64,000 nt of DNA, from the NCBI RefSeq assembly GCF_006829085.1, contig NZ_BJTC01000006.1, positions 1 through 64,000 on the forward strand, written 5' to 3'. Each line of letters begins with the position of its first letter. Position 1 is the first letter of the stretch. This stretch comes from Chryseobacterium sp. ON_d1. Its GTDB lineage: Bacteria; Bacteroidota; Bacteroidia; Flavobacteriales; Weeksellaceae. Shown piece by piece: positions 42,527 to 51,700 of the stretch. The notes under the pieces were generated by a model that was not told the origin of the DNA, searched no databases, and saw only the letters and a program-made list of their open reading frames with translations. The position numbers and the translations under genes are program-made.

Positions 42527-42835
42527 GGTAAAGCTCAGTATAGTAGACAATAAGCGCATCTTTATTTAACACCGCTTGGTGAATTAAAGCGAATTAAATA
42601 AACCAGACGCAAAGAAAGTAAAGTATAATAATGAACAGTGTATATTTTGCTGGCAAATATTTTTCATTAAGCAAAAACACAGGTTAATTCTTCATAGAGT
42701 GAAGGCAATGGTAAACCAATAAAAATATAAACATATTTGATATAAAAATTTATCCGAAAAACGGATTGACCATTCAGAATTCGCTATCCTTCATCAACTC
42801 TCCCACCCCAAATTCTAAACTCTCAATTAAAAGTC

Positions 42836-42843
42836 GTATTTTT
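42836..42843 (+). promoter_or_regulatory. -7 box of the RsmB-like gene
   Basis: TATTTTTG, 26 bases upstream of the ATG at 42870. It decides that start over an out-of-frame upstream start. Confidence 0.45.
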
Positions 42844-42869
42844 GCAGATTCAAACAGCGAAGCAAACTT

Positions 42870-44075
42870 ATGGAACTTATTCACAGAAACTTGGCGATCG
42901 GAATTCACGATGCCTTACAGGAGACATTTTTTGAAAAAAACAAATATGCCGATAAAGTTATTGAAAGACTTTTGAAAGCTAACAAAAAATGGGGAAGCCA
43001 GGACAGAGCTGTTGTTTCTGAAATTTTCTACAATATTATCCGTTGGAAAAAACGCCTTGAATATTATATGGGAGAAGGCGTAAAACCCAACAATATCTAC
43101 AAACTGATTATTGCATATTTACTTTGGAGTAAAACCAATTATAAAAAATTTGAAGAATTTGACGGAATCAAAATTGCTGATATTCTTACCAAACTTAAAA
43201 AAAATACGGTTCCTACAAAAGCAATAGAACATTCTATTCCCGACTGGCTGGCTGAAACCCTTGAAAAAGAGCTGGGTGCCAACTGGGAAAAAGAAATGAC
43301 CGCTTTGAACGAACAGGCTCCTACTGTTTTAAGGGCTAATTCTTTAAGAACAACAACTAAGGAACTTATTTCTGATCTTTCTGATGAGGGTGTTGTCTCT
43401 TTTCCTGTTAACGGCTATCCTGATGCTGTACAGCTGGAAGAAAAGAAAAACGTTTTCCTTACTACAGCTTTCAAAGAAGGTTTATTTGAAGTTCAGGATG
43501 CATCTTCACAGAAGATTGGCTATTTCCTTGATGTAAAAGAAGGACAAAGAGTGGTGGATGCCTGTGCCGGTGCAGGGGGGAAAACACTTCACCTGGCGGC
43601 ATTAATGAAAAATAAAGGACAGATCGTGGCATTAGATATCTTCGAATGGAAGCTTGCCGAACTGAAACGCCGTGCCAAGAGAGCCGGAGCCCACAATATT
43701 GAAACCCGTATGATCTCTGACAACAAAGTGATCAAACGTCTTCATGAAAAAGCAGACAGACTTCTGATTGATGCGCCATGTTCAGGTCTTGGTGTATTGA
43801 AAAGAAATCCGGACAGTAAGTGGAAGATTGATCAGGACTTTATTGACAGAATTAAAAAGGAACAGCAGCAGATCCTTCAGGATTATTCCAGGATGCTGAA
43901 AAAAGGAGGAAAAATGGTATATGCCACCTGTTCTATCCTTCCTTCCGAAAATAATCTGCAGGTAGAAGAATTCATCAAAAATAATCCTGGATTTAAAATG
44001 ATTAAAGATGAAAAGGTGATGCCTAGCGAAGGATATGACGGATTTTATATGGCCCTGATTGAGAGAGTTTCTTAA
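42870..44075 (+). CDS. RsmB/NOP family RNA cytosine methyltransferase
   Basis: A 401-residue SAM-dependent m5C RNA methyltransferase. The N-terminal 130 residues look like the NusB-like RNA-binding domain of RsmB. The catalytic part carries the SAM-binding VDACAGAGGKTLHLAAL near 230-246, the first catalytic cysteine Cys304 in DAPCSGLG and the second Cys354 in ATCSILPSEN. This dual-Cys arrangement is diagnostic. The substrate is probably 16S rRNA C967-type, but a tRNA or other rRNA site is possible. A terminator follows. Confidence 0.9.
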   Translation: MELIHRNLAIGIHDALQETFFEKNKYADKVIERLLKANKKWGSQDRAVVSEIFYNIIRWKKRLEYYMGEGVKPNNIYKLIIAYLLWSKTNYKKFEEFDGIKIADILTKLKKNTVPTKAIEHSIPDWLAETLEKELGANWEKEMTALNEQAPTVLRANSLRTTTKELISDLSDEGVVSFPVNGYPDAVQLEEKKNVFLTTAFKEGLFEVQDASSQKIGYFLDVKEGQRVVDACAGAGGKTLHLAALMKNKGQIVALDIFEWKLAELKRRAKRAGAHNIETRMISDNKVIKRLHEKADRLLIDAPCSGLGVLKRNPDSKWKIDQDFIDRIKKEQQQILQDYSRMLKKGGKMVYATCSILPSENNLQVEEFIKNNPGFKMIKDEKVMPSEGYDGFYMALIERVS

Positions 44076-44098
44076 TCTAAATTCAATAAACAATACAT

Positions 44099-44130
44099 AA
44101 AACTACTCTATTTTCTGGAGTAGTTTTTTT
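44099..44130 (+). terminator. Terminator of the methyltransferase gene
   Basis: AAAACTACTC pairs with GAGTAGTTTT (arms 44099-44108 and 44118-44127), followed by a T-run. The stop codon of the broken minus-strand gene (44103-44105) lies inside the stem. Confidence 0.85.
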
Positions 44131-44943
44131 TTGAAATTATAAACATAGAAATAGCTTTTATTATCAAATAAAACTATTTTATCCTGAAAGTTATCCCTTG
44201 AAACCTGAAAAGGATACCATGAGCTTTTTTCAACTTCTATCTTATCTGATATGCATTCACTATCACCATCAAAGTAGGTAAATATATTGGGAGTATGAAA
44301 AATCAGAAAGAAATCTGAGTAAGCAGAATCCACATAGTATTTGAAATCTTCAATTTCAAAATCATTCATTACAAATTCCGGATAATTACTACCTGTTGGA
44401 GAGCTATTATCAATTCCAAACATAAATTTCCCGTTTTTCCATGAAATTTTAGTTCTTAAAAATCCGTTGTTCAATAATTCAATATTGTTATTAATAACTT
44501 CATCCACTAATTTCGATTGTGCTTTACAGATCTTTCTAATAAAATCCTCAGAATTAACAGATATTATCAGCTTTGCTTCTCCATAATAGTAATCTGCAGG
44601 AATATACTTTTGATTAAGTTTCTTCCGATTCAGAATAGAATACTATATTGAGAGTTATTGTTTTCCAAAATAAAAGCTTTTGATTAATATCATGAGAATA
44701 GTAAGTTTTTCTTTCAATCATAATCGTATCAGAACATCCTAATTTTTCAGCGATAAGCTTAGATAGCCTTCCAACAACCTGCATTTTTAGCTCTTCTGAC
44801 TCAATCGTTTTGGGATTAAAATTAAATCCTGATGTAAAATAAGTTTTTATATTTCCGAAGTTTCCTATCCTTACTTTAGGTTTATGTGCTTCTACAAAGT
44901 TTGATAATACAAGAAATATAAAAAAGAGAATTAACTTTTTCAA
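44103..44943 (-). pseudogene. Exported protein gene disrupted by a frameshift
   Basis: Two minus-strand frames make one protein. The first (44614-44943) begins with a signal peptide MKKLILFFIFLVLSNFVEA and ends ...FYSESEET at a TAA. In the next frame (44103 to about 44616) coding continues without an ATG as NQKYIPADYYYGEAKLIISV, through KLVDEVINN, to the end at 44103. Joining ...SEET to NQKYIP by removing one base near 44614-44619 gives an uninterrupted protein of about 276 residues. The second part was only open from GTG at 44507 if treated alone. No domain is recognised. A single-base insertion is the simplest cause; a sequencing or assembly error is possible. Confidence 0.7.
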
Positions 44944-45079
44944 TGGTATTGTTTTTTAATTGAACGTAAGGTGGATAATTTATTTCAAACTCAATATTGT
45001 ATTAATTTTCTGAAAAAATGTAACAATTTTTGTAACATTTAAAGCATATTGTCTACTAACTGTTTAGATTAAAACCGTA

Positions 45080-45110
45080 TTGATGCTGTTAAAAGTTTAG
45101 AATACCTTTG
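45080..45110 (+). promoter_or_regulatory. Promoter of the PNGase F-like gene
   Basis: TTG (45080-45082), 20 bp, TACCTTTG (45103-45110). Strong match. It decides the ATG at 45129 over an in-frame upstream start that overlaps the box. Confidence 0.8.
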
Positions 45111-45128
45111 CTGCAAACTCATTTATTT

Positions 45129-46796
45129 ATGAATACAAGAATTGTTTTCAATTTTCTGGCTGTTTTTTTATATTGTCTGTTTTCCGCACAGACCTATGAA
45201 ATCCAGTACATCAGTTCTTATAACGGAAAAACAATAACGGATCAGCCCTCAACAATAGTCTGGGTCAATGAAAAAGAAAATCTCATTCTCAACAGCTCCA
45301 TCAAAGAACAAAAAAGCAGCTACCCTTATGAAATCACTAAGGTAGAAAAGCCATCCAACACTATTGTTTCTTATGCTTTTTTAAAACCTGGATCAGTCAT
45401 TTCTACATCAGATGCTGAATCAGTAGGAAAACAGGATTTTGAACCTACTCATGAAACGAAAAAGATCTTAGGATATAACTGTAAAAAAGCAGTTACAAAG
45501 GTCAATTCAAATACCATTGAAATCTGGTACACGAATGATCTGAAGCTAAAAGGAGGACCTTCTGTTTTAGGACAGAATTTAGGACTGGTTCTGGAAGTGG
45601 AAAGAAACAAAAATTCTTTAATGACAGCAGGATCTGTCAAAAAAATCAAAAATACCGGGATTGAAAATATTCTGAAAGGAAGTATACAGGCTACAGATCA
45701 GTTAGGATATAAAGACCTGCTTTGGAAAAGCAGATTTACTACCCTGAATGTTTTTGACAACGAAACCATCAACTTTTCTGATGCCTCCAGATCAGATGAC
45801 CAGATAAAAAGATACGCCAACGGAACGGTTATTCTGAAAAAAATAAAATTCCCTGTTATCACTGAGGGAGAAAACATTTTTGTAGAACTGAAGCAACAAT
45901 CCAACGGAGATGCTTATGACAGAACCGGAACTGTATTCATCATTCCACAGGACAAAGAAAAATCTTTTTTTGATGGATTGGAAAATGGAGTAAAAACACT
46001 CCCAACTTATGAAAATGGAAACCGTAAACAATATTACGGGGTAAACGCTACAGACCACTACAGCCCTGCTCTGGAAATGATGAGATTCTTTACGGCGTTT
46101 GGAATTCAGAAGTTCAATCATATTCAGCTTAAAGGAAAAACCTGGCAGAACATCAATCCTTACCGGCAGGATATTACAGATCTGAAACCGGCCTTATCAG
46201 GAAAAGAACTTTGGGTAGGAACATTTATCGGCAACTATGATAAAGGAGGACATAAAGTAAGCCTTGACATTACGATCCATAAAAGCGATCAGACTGTTAA
46301 TAAAAACAATGTGGCCATACCGTTATTCAACACTTTAAACATTATGGAAATGGCCGGACAGGACTATTCTACTATGTTCAGTCAGGATAAAGGTCTTCTC
46401 GTCAATTTCACTTTAGATAAAGACCTGAAAAACGTACAGCTAAGATATACCACTACGGGACACGGAGGTTGGGAAAACGGAGACGAGTTTGTCCCTAAGG
46501 TCAATTCTGTCTTTGTGGATGAAAATCCGGTATTCTCATTTGTTCCCTGGAGAACAGACTGCGGCTCTTACCGTTTATACAATCCGGCTTCAGGAAATTT
46601 TCAGGACGGGCTTTCATCATCAGACCTCAGCAGATCAAACTGGTGCCCGGGAACAGTCACCAATCCTAACTTCATTCCCCTGGGAGACTTAAAAGCAGGA
46701 AAACATATTATTCAGATAAAAATCCCACAGGGACCTACTGAAGGAACAAGCTTCAGTTCATGGAATGTTTCGGGTACGTTACTTGGAGTCCAATAA
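45129..46796 (+). CDS. GLPGLI-type / PNGase F-like fusion, exported
   Basis: A 555-residue exported protein. Signal peptide about 1-19 (ending LFSAQ). Residues about 20-180 resemble the GLPGLI family (ILGYNCKKAVTKV near 110-122, IWYTNDLKLKGGPSVLGQNLGLVLEVE near 131-157). From about 200 onward the sequence resembles the two jelly-roll domains of peptide-N-glycosidase F, including NGDAYDRTGTVFI near 259-271 (equivalent to the WDR Asp60 site of PNGase F), GHGGWENGDEF with Glu453, and the late SNWCPGTV. PNGase F removes N-glycans from asparagine. Active-site assignment is by eye. A sharp promoter precedes it. Confidence 0.78.
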   Translation: MNTRIVFNFLAVFLYCLFSAQTYEIQYISSYNGKTITDQPSTIVWVNEKENLILNSSIKEQKSSYPYEITKVEKPSNTIVSYAFLKPGSVISTSDAESVGKQDFEPTHETKKILGYNCKKAVTKVNSNTIEIWYTNDLKLKGGPSVLGQNLGLVLEVERNKNSLMTAGSVKKIKNTGIENILKGSIQATDQLGYKDLLWKSRFTTLNVFDNETINFSDASRSDDQIKRYANGTVILKKIKFPVITEGENIFVELKQQSNGDAYDRTGTVFIIPQDKEKSFFDGLENGVKTLPTYENGNRKQYYGVNATDHYSPALEMMRFFTAFGIQKFNHIQLKGKTWQNINPYRQDITDLKPALSGKELWVGTFIGNYDKGGHKVSLDITIHKSDQTVNKNNVAIPLFNTLNIMEMAGQDYSTMFSQDKGLLVNFTLDKDLKNVQLRYTTTGHGGWENGDEFVPKVNSVFVDENPVFSFVPWRTDCGSYRLYNPASGNFQDGLSSSDLSRSNWCPGTVTNPNFIPLGDLKAGKHIIQIKIPQGPTEGTSFSSWNVSGTLLGVQ

Positions 46797-46999
46797 AAAC
46801 AAAACCTTCTTGCATGAGAATTGCAAGAAGGTAAAAACACAAATGATGAAAAAAAATTATTTCGAGCCACAAAGTAAGGGGTAAAATTCATATAATAAAT
46901 TACCATATATTAATAAATATGTCATTTTTATTTCGTATAGAGATTACCTCAATCCTACTCAAGTGAAAAAAATTAATCAAAAGCATATCAATTTCAACA

Positions 47000-47022
47000 A
47001 ATAGTTAAAATTTTTAACTATT
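47000..47022. promoter_or_regulatory. Inverted repeat upstream of asnB
   Basis: AATAGTTAAAA and its complement meet around one base. It lies 44 bp upstream of the asnB -33 element and could be an operator. The AT-rich content makes chance pairing plausible. Confidence 0.3.
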
Positions 47023-47065
47023 AAAAACAATCTAGTTAAAAATTTTCGCTTTTAAATATTTTTTA

Positions 47066-47096
47066 TTGTTATTTATAAACATCACCTTTACTTTTG
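47066..47096 (+). promoter_or_regulatory. Promoter of asnB
   Basis: TTG (47066-47068), 20 bp, TACTTTTG (47089-47096). Strong match. The ATG is 23 bases downstream. Confidence 0.8.
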
Positions 47097-47118
47097 TTTC
47101 ATAAATAATAATAAAATT

Positions 47119-48786
47119 ATGTGTGGAATTGTATGTTTATTTGACGCCAAGCAGAAAACTGATATATTAAGACCTCAGGTATTGGAAATGTCAAAGAAAA
47201 TCCGTCACAGAGGACCGGATTGGAGTGGAGTTTTTCAGGACGAAAAAGTAGTTTTCTCTCATGAAAGACTTGCCATCGTAGATCCTACCTCCGGAAAACA
47301 ACCTTTATTTACGAAAGACGGAAAAGTAGTATTAGCCGTAAATGGTGAAATCTACAACCATAGAGCATTAAAAGAAGAGTTTCCTGATTATGAATTTCAG
47401 ACTCAGTCTGACTGTGAGGTAATCCTGGCTCTTTACAAAAAATACGGAAAAAATTTCGTTGAAAAACTGAACGGGATTTTTGCATTTGCATTATATGACA
47501 CTGAAAATGACGTTTATCTGATTGCCCGTGACCATATGGGAATCTGTCCGCTGTATCAGGGTTGGGACAAAAACGGAAACTACTATGTAGCTTCTGAATT
47601 GAAAGCTCTTGAAGGAATCTGTAAAAAGATTGAAACATTTTTACCGGGACATTTCGTATACAGCAAAGACGGCGCCGAACTTCAGCAATGGTACAAAAGA
47701 GACTGGGAAAGTTTTGACCATGTAAAGGACAATGAAACTGATATTGAAAAACTGAGAAAGGGTCTTGAAGATGCTGTTCACAGACAACTGATGAGTGATG
47801 TTCCTTACGGGGTTCTTCTTTCCGGAGGTTTAGACTCCTCTGTTATTTCAGCCATCACAGCAAAATTTGCACGCCAGAGAATTGAAAGTGGTGACACACA
47901 GGAAGCCTGGTATCCGAGACTTCACAGTTTTGCAGTAGGCCTTGTAGGTTCTCCTGATCTGGCAGCTGCCCAAAAAGCTGCAGAACATATAGGATCTGTT
48001 CACCATGAAGTTAACTTTACGGTGCAGGAAGGGTTAGATGCTGTACGTGATGTGATTTATCACCTGGAAACCTACGATGTGACAACCATCAGAGCATCCA
48101 CTCCGATGTATCTTCTGGCAAGGGTGATCAAATCTATGGGAATTAAAATGGTTCTTTCAGGAGAAGGTTCTGATGAATTATTCGGTGGTTATTTATATTT
48201 CCACAAAGCGCCCAACGCAAGGGAATTTCATGATGAAACAGTGAGAAAACTGAACAAACTTCACCTTTACGACTGTTTAAGAGCCAATAAAGCGCTGATG
48301 AGCTGGGGAATTGAAGGCAGGGTACCTTTCCTTGATAAGGAATTCATGGATGTTGCCATGACTCTTAACCCAAAAGATAAAATGATCAATGCAGCCGAAG
48401 GGAAAATTGAAAAATGGGTATTGAGAAAAGCTTTTGAAGACATCCTTCCTGATTCTATTGTCTGGAGACAGAAAGAGCAGTTCTCTGACGGTGTCGGATA
48501 TTCATGGATCGATACTTTAAAAGAAGTCGCTGAAAAAGAAGTAACAGATGAAATGATGGCCAATGCAAGATTCAGATTCCCGCTGAACACCCCACAAAAC
48601 AAAGAAGAGTACAGATACAGAACTATTTTTGAAGAACATTTCTCAAGTGAGACAGCTGCGGCTACAGTACCGTCTGTTCCATCAGTAGCCTGTTCCACTC
48701 CTATTGCACTGGAATGGGATGAAGCTTTCAAAAAAATGAATGATCCTAGTGGAAGAGCGGTGAAAGTGCATGAAACTTCGTATTAA
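47119..48786 (+). CDS. asnB: Asparagine synthase (glutamine-hydrolysing), AsnB type
   Basis: A 555-residue two-domain enzyme that makes asparagine from aspartate, ATP and glutamine. The N terminus MCGIVCLF gives the catalytic Cys2 of the glutaminase domain, with RGPDWSG near 32-38. The synthetase domain carries the PP-loop SGGLDSS at 235-241. Full length for AsnB. It stands alone, with an excellent promoter; the leader and an inverted repeat further upstream could carry regulation. Confidence 0.95.
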   Translation: MCGIVCLFDAKQKTDILRPQVLEMSKKIRHRGPDWSGVFQDEKVVFSHERLAIVDPTSGKQPLFTKDGKVVLAVNGEIYNHRALKEEFPDYEFQTQSDCEVILALYKKYGKNFVEKLNGIFAFALYDTENDVYLIARDHMGICPLYQGWDKNGNYYVASELKALEGICKKIETFLPGHFVYSKDGAELQQWYKRDWESFDHVKDNETDIEKLRKGLEDAVHRQLMSDVPYGVLLSGGLDSSVISAITAKFARQRIESGDTQEAWYPRLHSFAVGLVGSPDLAAAQKAAEHIGSVHHEVNFTVQEGLDAVRDVIYHLETYDVTTIRASTPMYLLARVIKSMGIKMVLSGEGSDELFGGYLYFHKAPNAREFHDETVRKLNKLHLYDCLRANKALMSWGIEGRVPFLDKEFMDVAMTLNPKDKMINAAEGKIEKWVLRKAFEDILPDSIVWRQKEQFSDGVGYSWIDTLKEVAEKEVTDEMMANARFRFPLNTPQNKEEYRYRTIFEEHFSSETAAATVPSVPSVACSTPIALEWDEAFKKMNDPSGRAVKVHETSY

Positions 48787-48855
48787 AGTGGTATATTGAT
48801 GAATATCCACTAATCAATTCGCTGCACTTGCCTATTTATTGTGGGTTTCGGGATA

Positions 48856-49008
48856 TTTTAACACAGAGTACGCTAAGCTATTGTCTAATATCCAAGAACG
48901 ATCGCCAGGGCGTTTCACTCAGCAATAGATCAACTGATATCCTGGCTGAACAAAGTGCTCTTGCGAACGAAATATACAAAATGAAATATAAACCTTGCGA
49001 CTATAGCG
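48856..49008 (+). repeat. CGTTTCACTCAGC...GCTGAAC interspersed repeat, copy 2
   Basis: About 153 bp, closely similar to 32589-32744 along its whole length. It starts TTTTAACACAG and ends CTTGCGACTATAGCG. Inside, GATCGCCAGG (48900-48909) is complementary to the later CCTGGC (48941-48946), giving a stem with a roughly 30-base loop. Confidence 0.75.
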
Positions 49009-49096
49009 CTTATTTCAACTGTTCAATAGTATTAGTTAGCTATTGAAATGTATATTTTTTTATTCAAACCTATAACTCCCTCAGTTATAATTTATC

Positions 49097-49121
49097 AATC
49101 CTGTAGCAATACAGGATTTTT
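49097..49121 (+). terminator. Terminator-like hairpin
   Basis: AATCCTGT pairs with ACAGGATT, followed by a T-run. It lies about 310 bases past asnB, after the repeat, so it may end asnB read-through. Confidence 0.7.
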
Positions 49122-49188
49122 TCTTGAATTAACCATAATAATATAGCATAATTTAACTCACAATCCAAAATAATATCTAATAAATAAT

Positions 49189-49196
49189 TATATTTG
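49189..49196 (+). promoter_or_regulatory. -7 box of the secreted protein gene
   Basis: TATATTTG. It places transcription start near 49203. This rules out a TTG start at 49194 and supports the ATG at 49224. Confidence 0.5.
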
Positions 49197-49223
49197 GAAA
49201 ATGAAAATATCAATTATAAAAAA

Positions 49224-50036
49224 ATGAGAAGAAACCTTACTGTTTTGTTTGCTTTATTAGCCATAACTTTTGCTTTTGGACAGGGAAAATATGGCAAATA
49301 TCTGAATTCAAAGAAGCTTGCTTTAGCTTACAAGAGTGTGAAAGACGCAGATAAAGATGACTACTACCAACAATATTATTGGCTTGTAAAGGCAGAGCAA
49401 CTGAAAACTTACCCTCACCTTAAAGACATAAAACCTGTTGTTTTATACGAGTTTGTAAAATATGTAAACCCTCAGAACCCAACAAAAAAACTGGATGCCA
49501 GAGGTAAAGAATTGAGAGCCACAGCAGAATTATCATTGAATCAATATTTTAAAAACAAGAATTTTGAAAACAATTCTGTTTTAATGTACAACCTTGAAAC
49601 CTATGTAGATCCTTCAAAAGGCCAGTATTATACTAAGGTTGACCCGGAAAAAATCAAGGAACTTGTACCGAAAGAGTTATTTGCATTCAACTCATTCAAC
49701 AGAAATATAGGAGAAGAAAAAACGTATTATCTTTGGATTGACAAGAAAAAAGATGATCTGAACATTGTCGATATTATTCCTAGCGAAAAAGAAGATAAAG
49801 CTTTCTACACCAGATTAAAACAATACCTTCCCAGTTACAAATTTTCAAAATATGTTCCTTCTGTAAAAAAAGGAAACAAGTCTGACAAAACGGATATCGA
49901 ATACTATTATATCATGCCGTTTGAGCAGAATACGGATAATATCGAATACAAAACAAAGGATTTCAAAACTTTCACTTTAAGCCAGTACAGAAAAGCCGGT
50001 GATGAATGGAAAGGAGTAGAAAAACCCAGAAAATAA
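49224..50036 (+). CDS. Exported protein of unknown function
   Basis: A 270-residue exported protein with signal peptide MRRNLTVLFALLAITFAFGQ. The mature protein is rich in Lys and Tyr (GKYGKYLNSKKLALAYK, DKDDYYQQYYWLVKAEQLKTYP). It has no cysteine and no domain I recognise. It may be helical with a regular aromatic pattern. It sits between asnB and an MFS pump with its own terminator (50041-50070), so it is monocistronic. Confidence 0.75.
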   Translation: MRRNLTVLFALLAITFAFGQGKYGKYLNSKKLALAYKSVKDADKDDYYQQYYWLVKAEQLKTYPHLKDIKPVVLYEFVKYVNPQNPTKKLDARGKELRATAELSLNQYFKNKNFENNSVLMYNLETYVDPSKGQYYTKVDPEKIKELVPKELFAFNSFNRNIGEEKTYYLWIDKKKDDLNIVDIIPSEKEDKAFYTRLKQYLPSYKFSKYVPSVKKGNKSDKTDIEYYYIMPFEQNTDNIEYKTKDFKTFTLSQYRKAGDEWKGVEKPRK

Positions 50037-50040
50037 ATCA

Positions 50041-50070
50041 AAAAGTCCTGTGAAATTTCACAGGACTTTT
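50041..50070. terminator. Terminator after the exported protein gene
   Basis: A perfect 15-bp inverted repeat AAAAGTCCTGTGAAA and complement, flanked by A- and T-runs, four bases past the stop. Confidence 0.9.
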
Positions 50071-50175
50071 TTAATTTTATATGGATTTCTTTATCTAAAG
50101 ATTTAACTGCTTAAAGCAGGCAGTTTCTTCAACAAAAAAAGTCTGGAAGTTTTTGAACTATCCAGCCTGTAAAAA

Positions 50176-51579
50176 ATGACACAAACAAATACACAACAGA
50201 CATCCGTAAAGAAAATACTACCCTTAATTCTGGCCACTGCCATTTTTATGCAAATGCTGGATTCTACAATCCTTAATACTTCCCTGCCCGCTATTGCAAA
50301 AGATCTGAATGAGTCTCCGCTCAATATGCAGAATGCTATCATCAGCTACGTTCTGACTCTGGCAGTTTTTATGCCTGCCAGCGGATTTCTTGCAGACAGG
50401 TTTGGAACAAAAAAAGTGTTTATATTTTCTTTAATATTATTCAGTCTGGGTTCTTTGTTCTGTTCCATGTCTCAGAATCTTACGCATTTAGTAATTTCAA
50501 GGGTTATTCAGGGAGTCGGAGGAAGTCTGATGACCCCGGTCGGAAAGCTGGCGCTTATTAAAACCTTTGATAAAAATGAGCTTCTCAAAGCCATGAACTT
50601 TGCGATCATTCCTGCCCTTATCGGGCCCGTACTTGGTCCTTTGGTTGGAGGTTATATGGTAGATTACCTTTCATGGCACTGGATATTTCTTATTAATATC
50701 CCGATTGGTATTCTGGGAATTCTTCTAGGATTGAAATTCATGCCTGACTATAAGTCTGATGATGTTGATTTTGATTTAAAAGGCTTCCTAATCTTCGCAG
50801 CAGCCTCACTCCTGCTTTCTGTATCACTGGAACTTTTTGGAGATATCCAGAATATTACCCCTGTCTTGCTTGTATTTATTATGGGATTCCTGTTCCTGTA
50901 TTATTATTACAAACATGCAAAAAAAGGAGGAAATCCTATTTTCCCTTTAAACCTTTTTCAGGTAAGAACTTTCCGGGTAGGTATTGTGGGAAACCTTGCC
51001 ACCAGATTAGGGATCAGCTCTGTTCCTCTATTGCTCCCGTTGATGATTCAGATTGCCTATAAACAGTCTGCTGTAACTTCAGGCTGGATCATTGCCCCTA
51101 TGGCTTTAACTGCTATCTTCGGGAAATCATATGTCATTAAAATTCTGGATAAGTATGGCTACCGTCAGACTTTAATGGTGAATACGTTCATCATCGGAAC
51201 CCTGATATGTCTTCTTGCCATTCCTGATATCCACACTTCTCTGTACTGGTTTGTTCCTATCATAGCGATATTAGGTTTTTTCAACTCTATCCAGTTCACT
51301 TCCATGAATACTATTTCTATTGCTGACCTTCGGAACTTCCAGACCAGCAGCGGAAACTCTTTACTCTCCGTCAATCAGCAATTAGCGATTGGTTTCGGAA
51401 TTGCCTTCGGACTGATTGTTTTAAAACTTTTTGAGAATACAGATCTTGTCAAAGGAGAAATCCATAATGCATTCCGTCTCACGTTTCTCACTGTAGGTAT
51501 ATTAACGATTTTATCAGGGCTGGTATTCAGAAGACTGCATATTTCAGATGGGAAGAATATGAAATCGAAGGAGGATTAA
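50176..51579 (+). CDS. MFS multidrug transporter (DHA2/EmrB-type)
   Basis: A 467-residue inner-membrane proton-coupled drug pump. The N-terminal MDSTILNTSLPAIAKDL resembles the EmrB/QacA motif, and GFLADRFGTKKVF near 70-82 is MFS motif A. RVIQGVGGSLMTPVGK near 114-129 corresponds to motif B, and PALIGPVLGPLVGGY near 155-169 to motif C. About 13-14 helices are visible. No EmrA-like adaptor or regulator is adjacent. It probably exports a toxic compound; the substrate is unknown. Confidence 0.9.
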   Translation: MTQTNTQQTSVKKILPLILATAIFMQMLDSTILNTSLPAIAKDLNESPLNMQNAIISYVLTLAVFMPASGFLADRFGTKKVFIFSLILFSLGSLFCSMSQNLTHLVISRVIQGVGGSLMTPVGKLALIKTFDKNELLKAMNFAIIPALIGPVLGPLVGGYMVDYLSWHWIFLINIPIGILGILLGLKFMPDYKSDDVDFDLKGFLIFAAASLLLSVSLELFGDIQNITPVLLVFIMGFLFLYYYYKHAKKGGNPIFPLNLFQVRTFRVGIVGNLATRLGISSVPLLLPLMIQIAYKQSAVTSGWIIAPMALTAIFGKSYVIKILDKYGYRQTLMVNTFIIGTLICLLAIPDIHTSLYWFVPIIAILGFFNSIQFTSMNTISIADLRNFQTSSGNSLLSVNQQLAIGFGIAFGLIVLKLFENTDLVKGEIHNAFRLTFLTVGILTILSGLVFRRLHISDGKNMKSKED

Positions 51580-51671
51580 ATAGAGAAGATTCTAATTCCG
51601 GCCACTTACCTTTCACTCTTTAGCTCTCTACGAACTTAACACAGGTCAATGCCTCTCACTTATAACTATGG

Positions 51672-51679
51672 TAATTTTG
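51672..51679 (+). promoter_or_regulatory. -7 box of the first pirin gene
   Basis: TAATTTTG. It places transcription start near 51686 and rules out an in-frame start at 51668. The ATG at 51701 is used. Confidence 0.45.
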
Positions 51680-51700
51680 TTTACACAAATCAACAATGTG

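Larger units (their letters stand above)
42478..42869. other. Intergenic region without a gene
   Basis: About 390 bases. It contains the yjdM promoter, a degraded TTTATTTAA...ATTAAATAAA inverted segment with an internal CACCGCTTGGTG stem near 42571-42582, and a -7 box TATTTTTG at 42836-42843 for the methyltransferase gene. An open frame from 42766 overlaps that gene out of frame and is rejected. Confidence 0.5.
46797..47118. other. Intergenic region without a gene
   Basis: About 320 bases: a stem ACCTTCTTGCA/TGCAAGAAGGT (46804-46832) lacking a T-run, AT-rich sequence, an 11-bp inverted repeat at 47000-47022, and the asnB promoter. Confidence 0.6.
48787..49223. other. Intergenic region with interspersed repeat and hairpins
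   Basis: About 435 bases without a gene. It holds repeat copy 2, a TTCAATAG/CTATTGAA stem (about 49022-49046), a terminator-like hairpin at 49097-49121 and a -7 box TATATTTG at 49189-49196. Confidence 0.6.

Noticed and set aside
42766..42975. A plus-strand frame preceding the RsmB-like gene
   Set aside because: It overlaps the methyltransferase start out of frame and crosses its -7 box. It is a shadow of the true gene.
44103..44507. A stand-alone GTG-started gene
   Set aside because: The frame continues upstream without a start and joins the preceding exported-protein frame across one base, so it is better read as part of a frameshifted gene.
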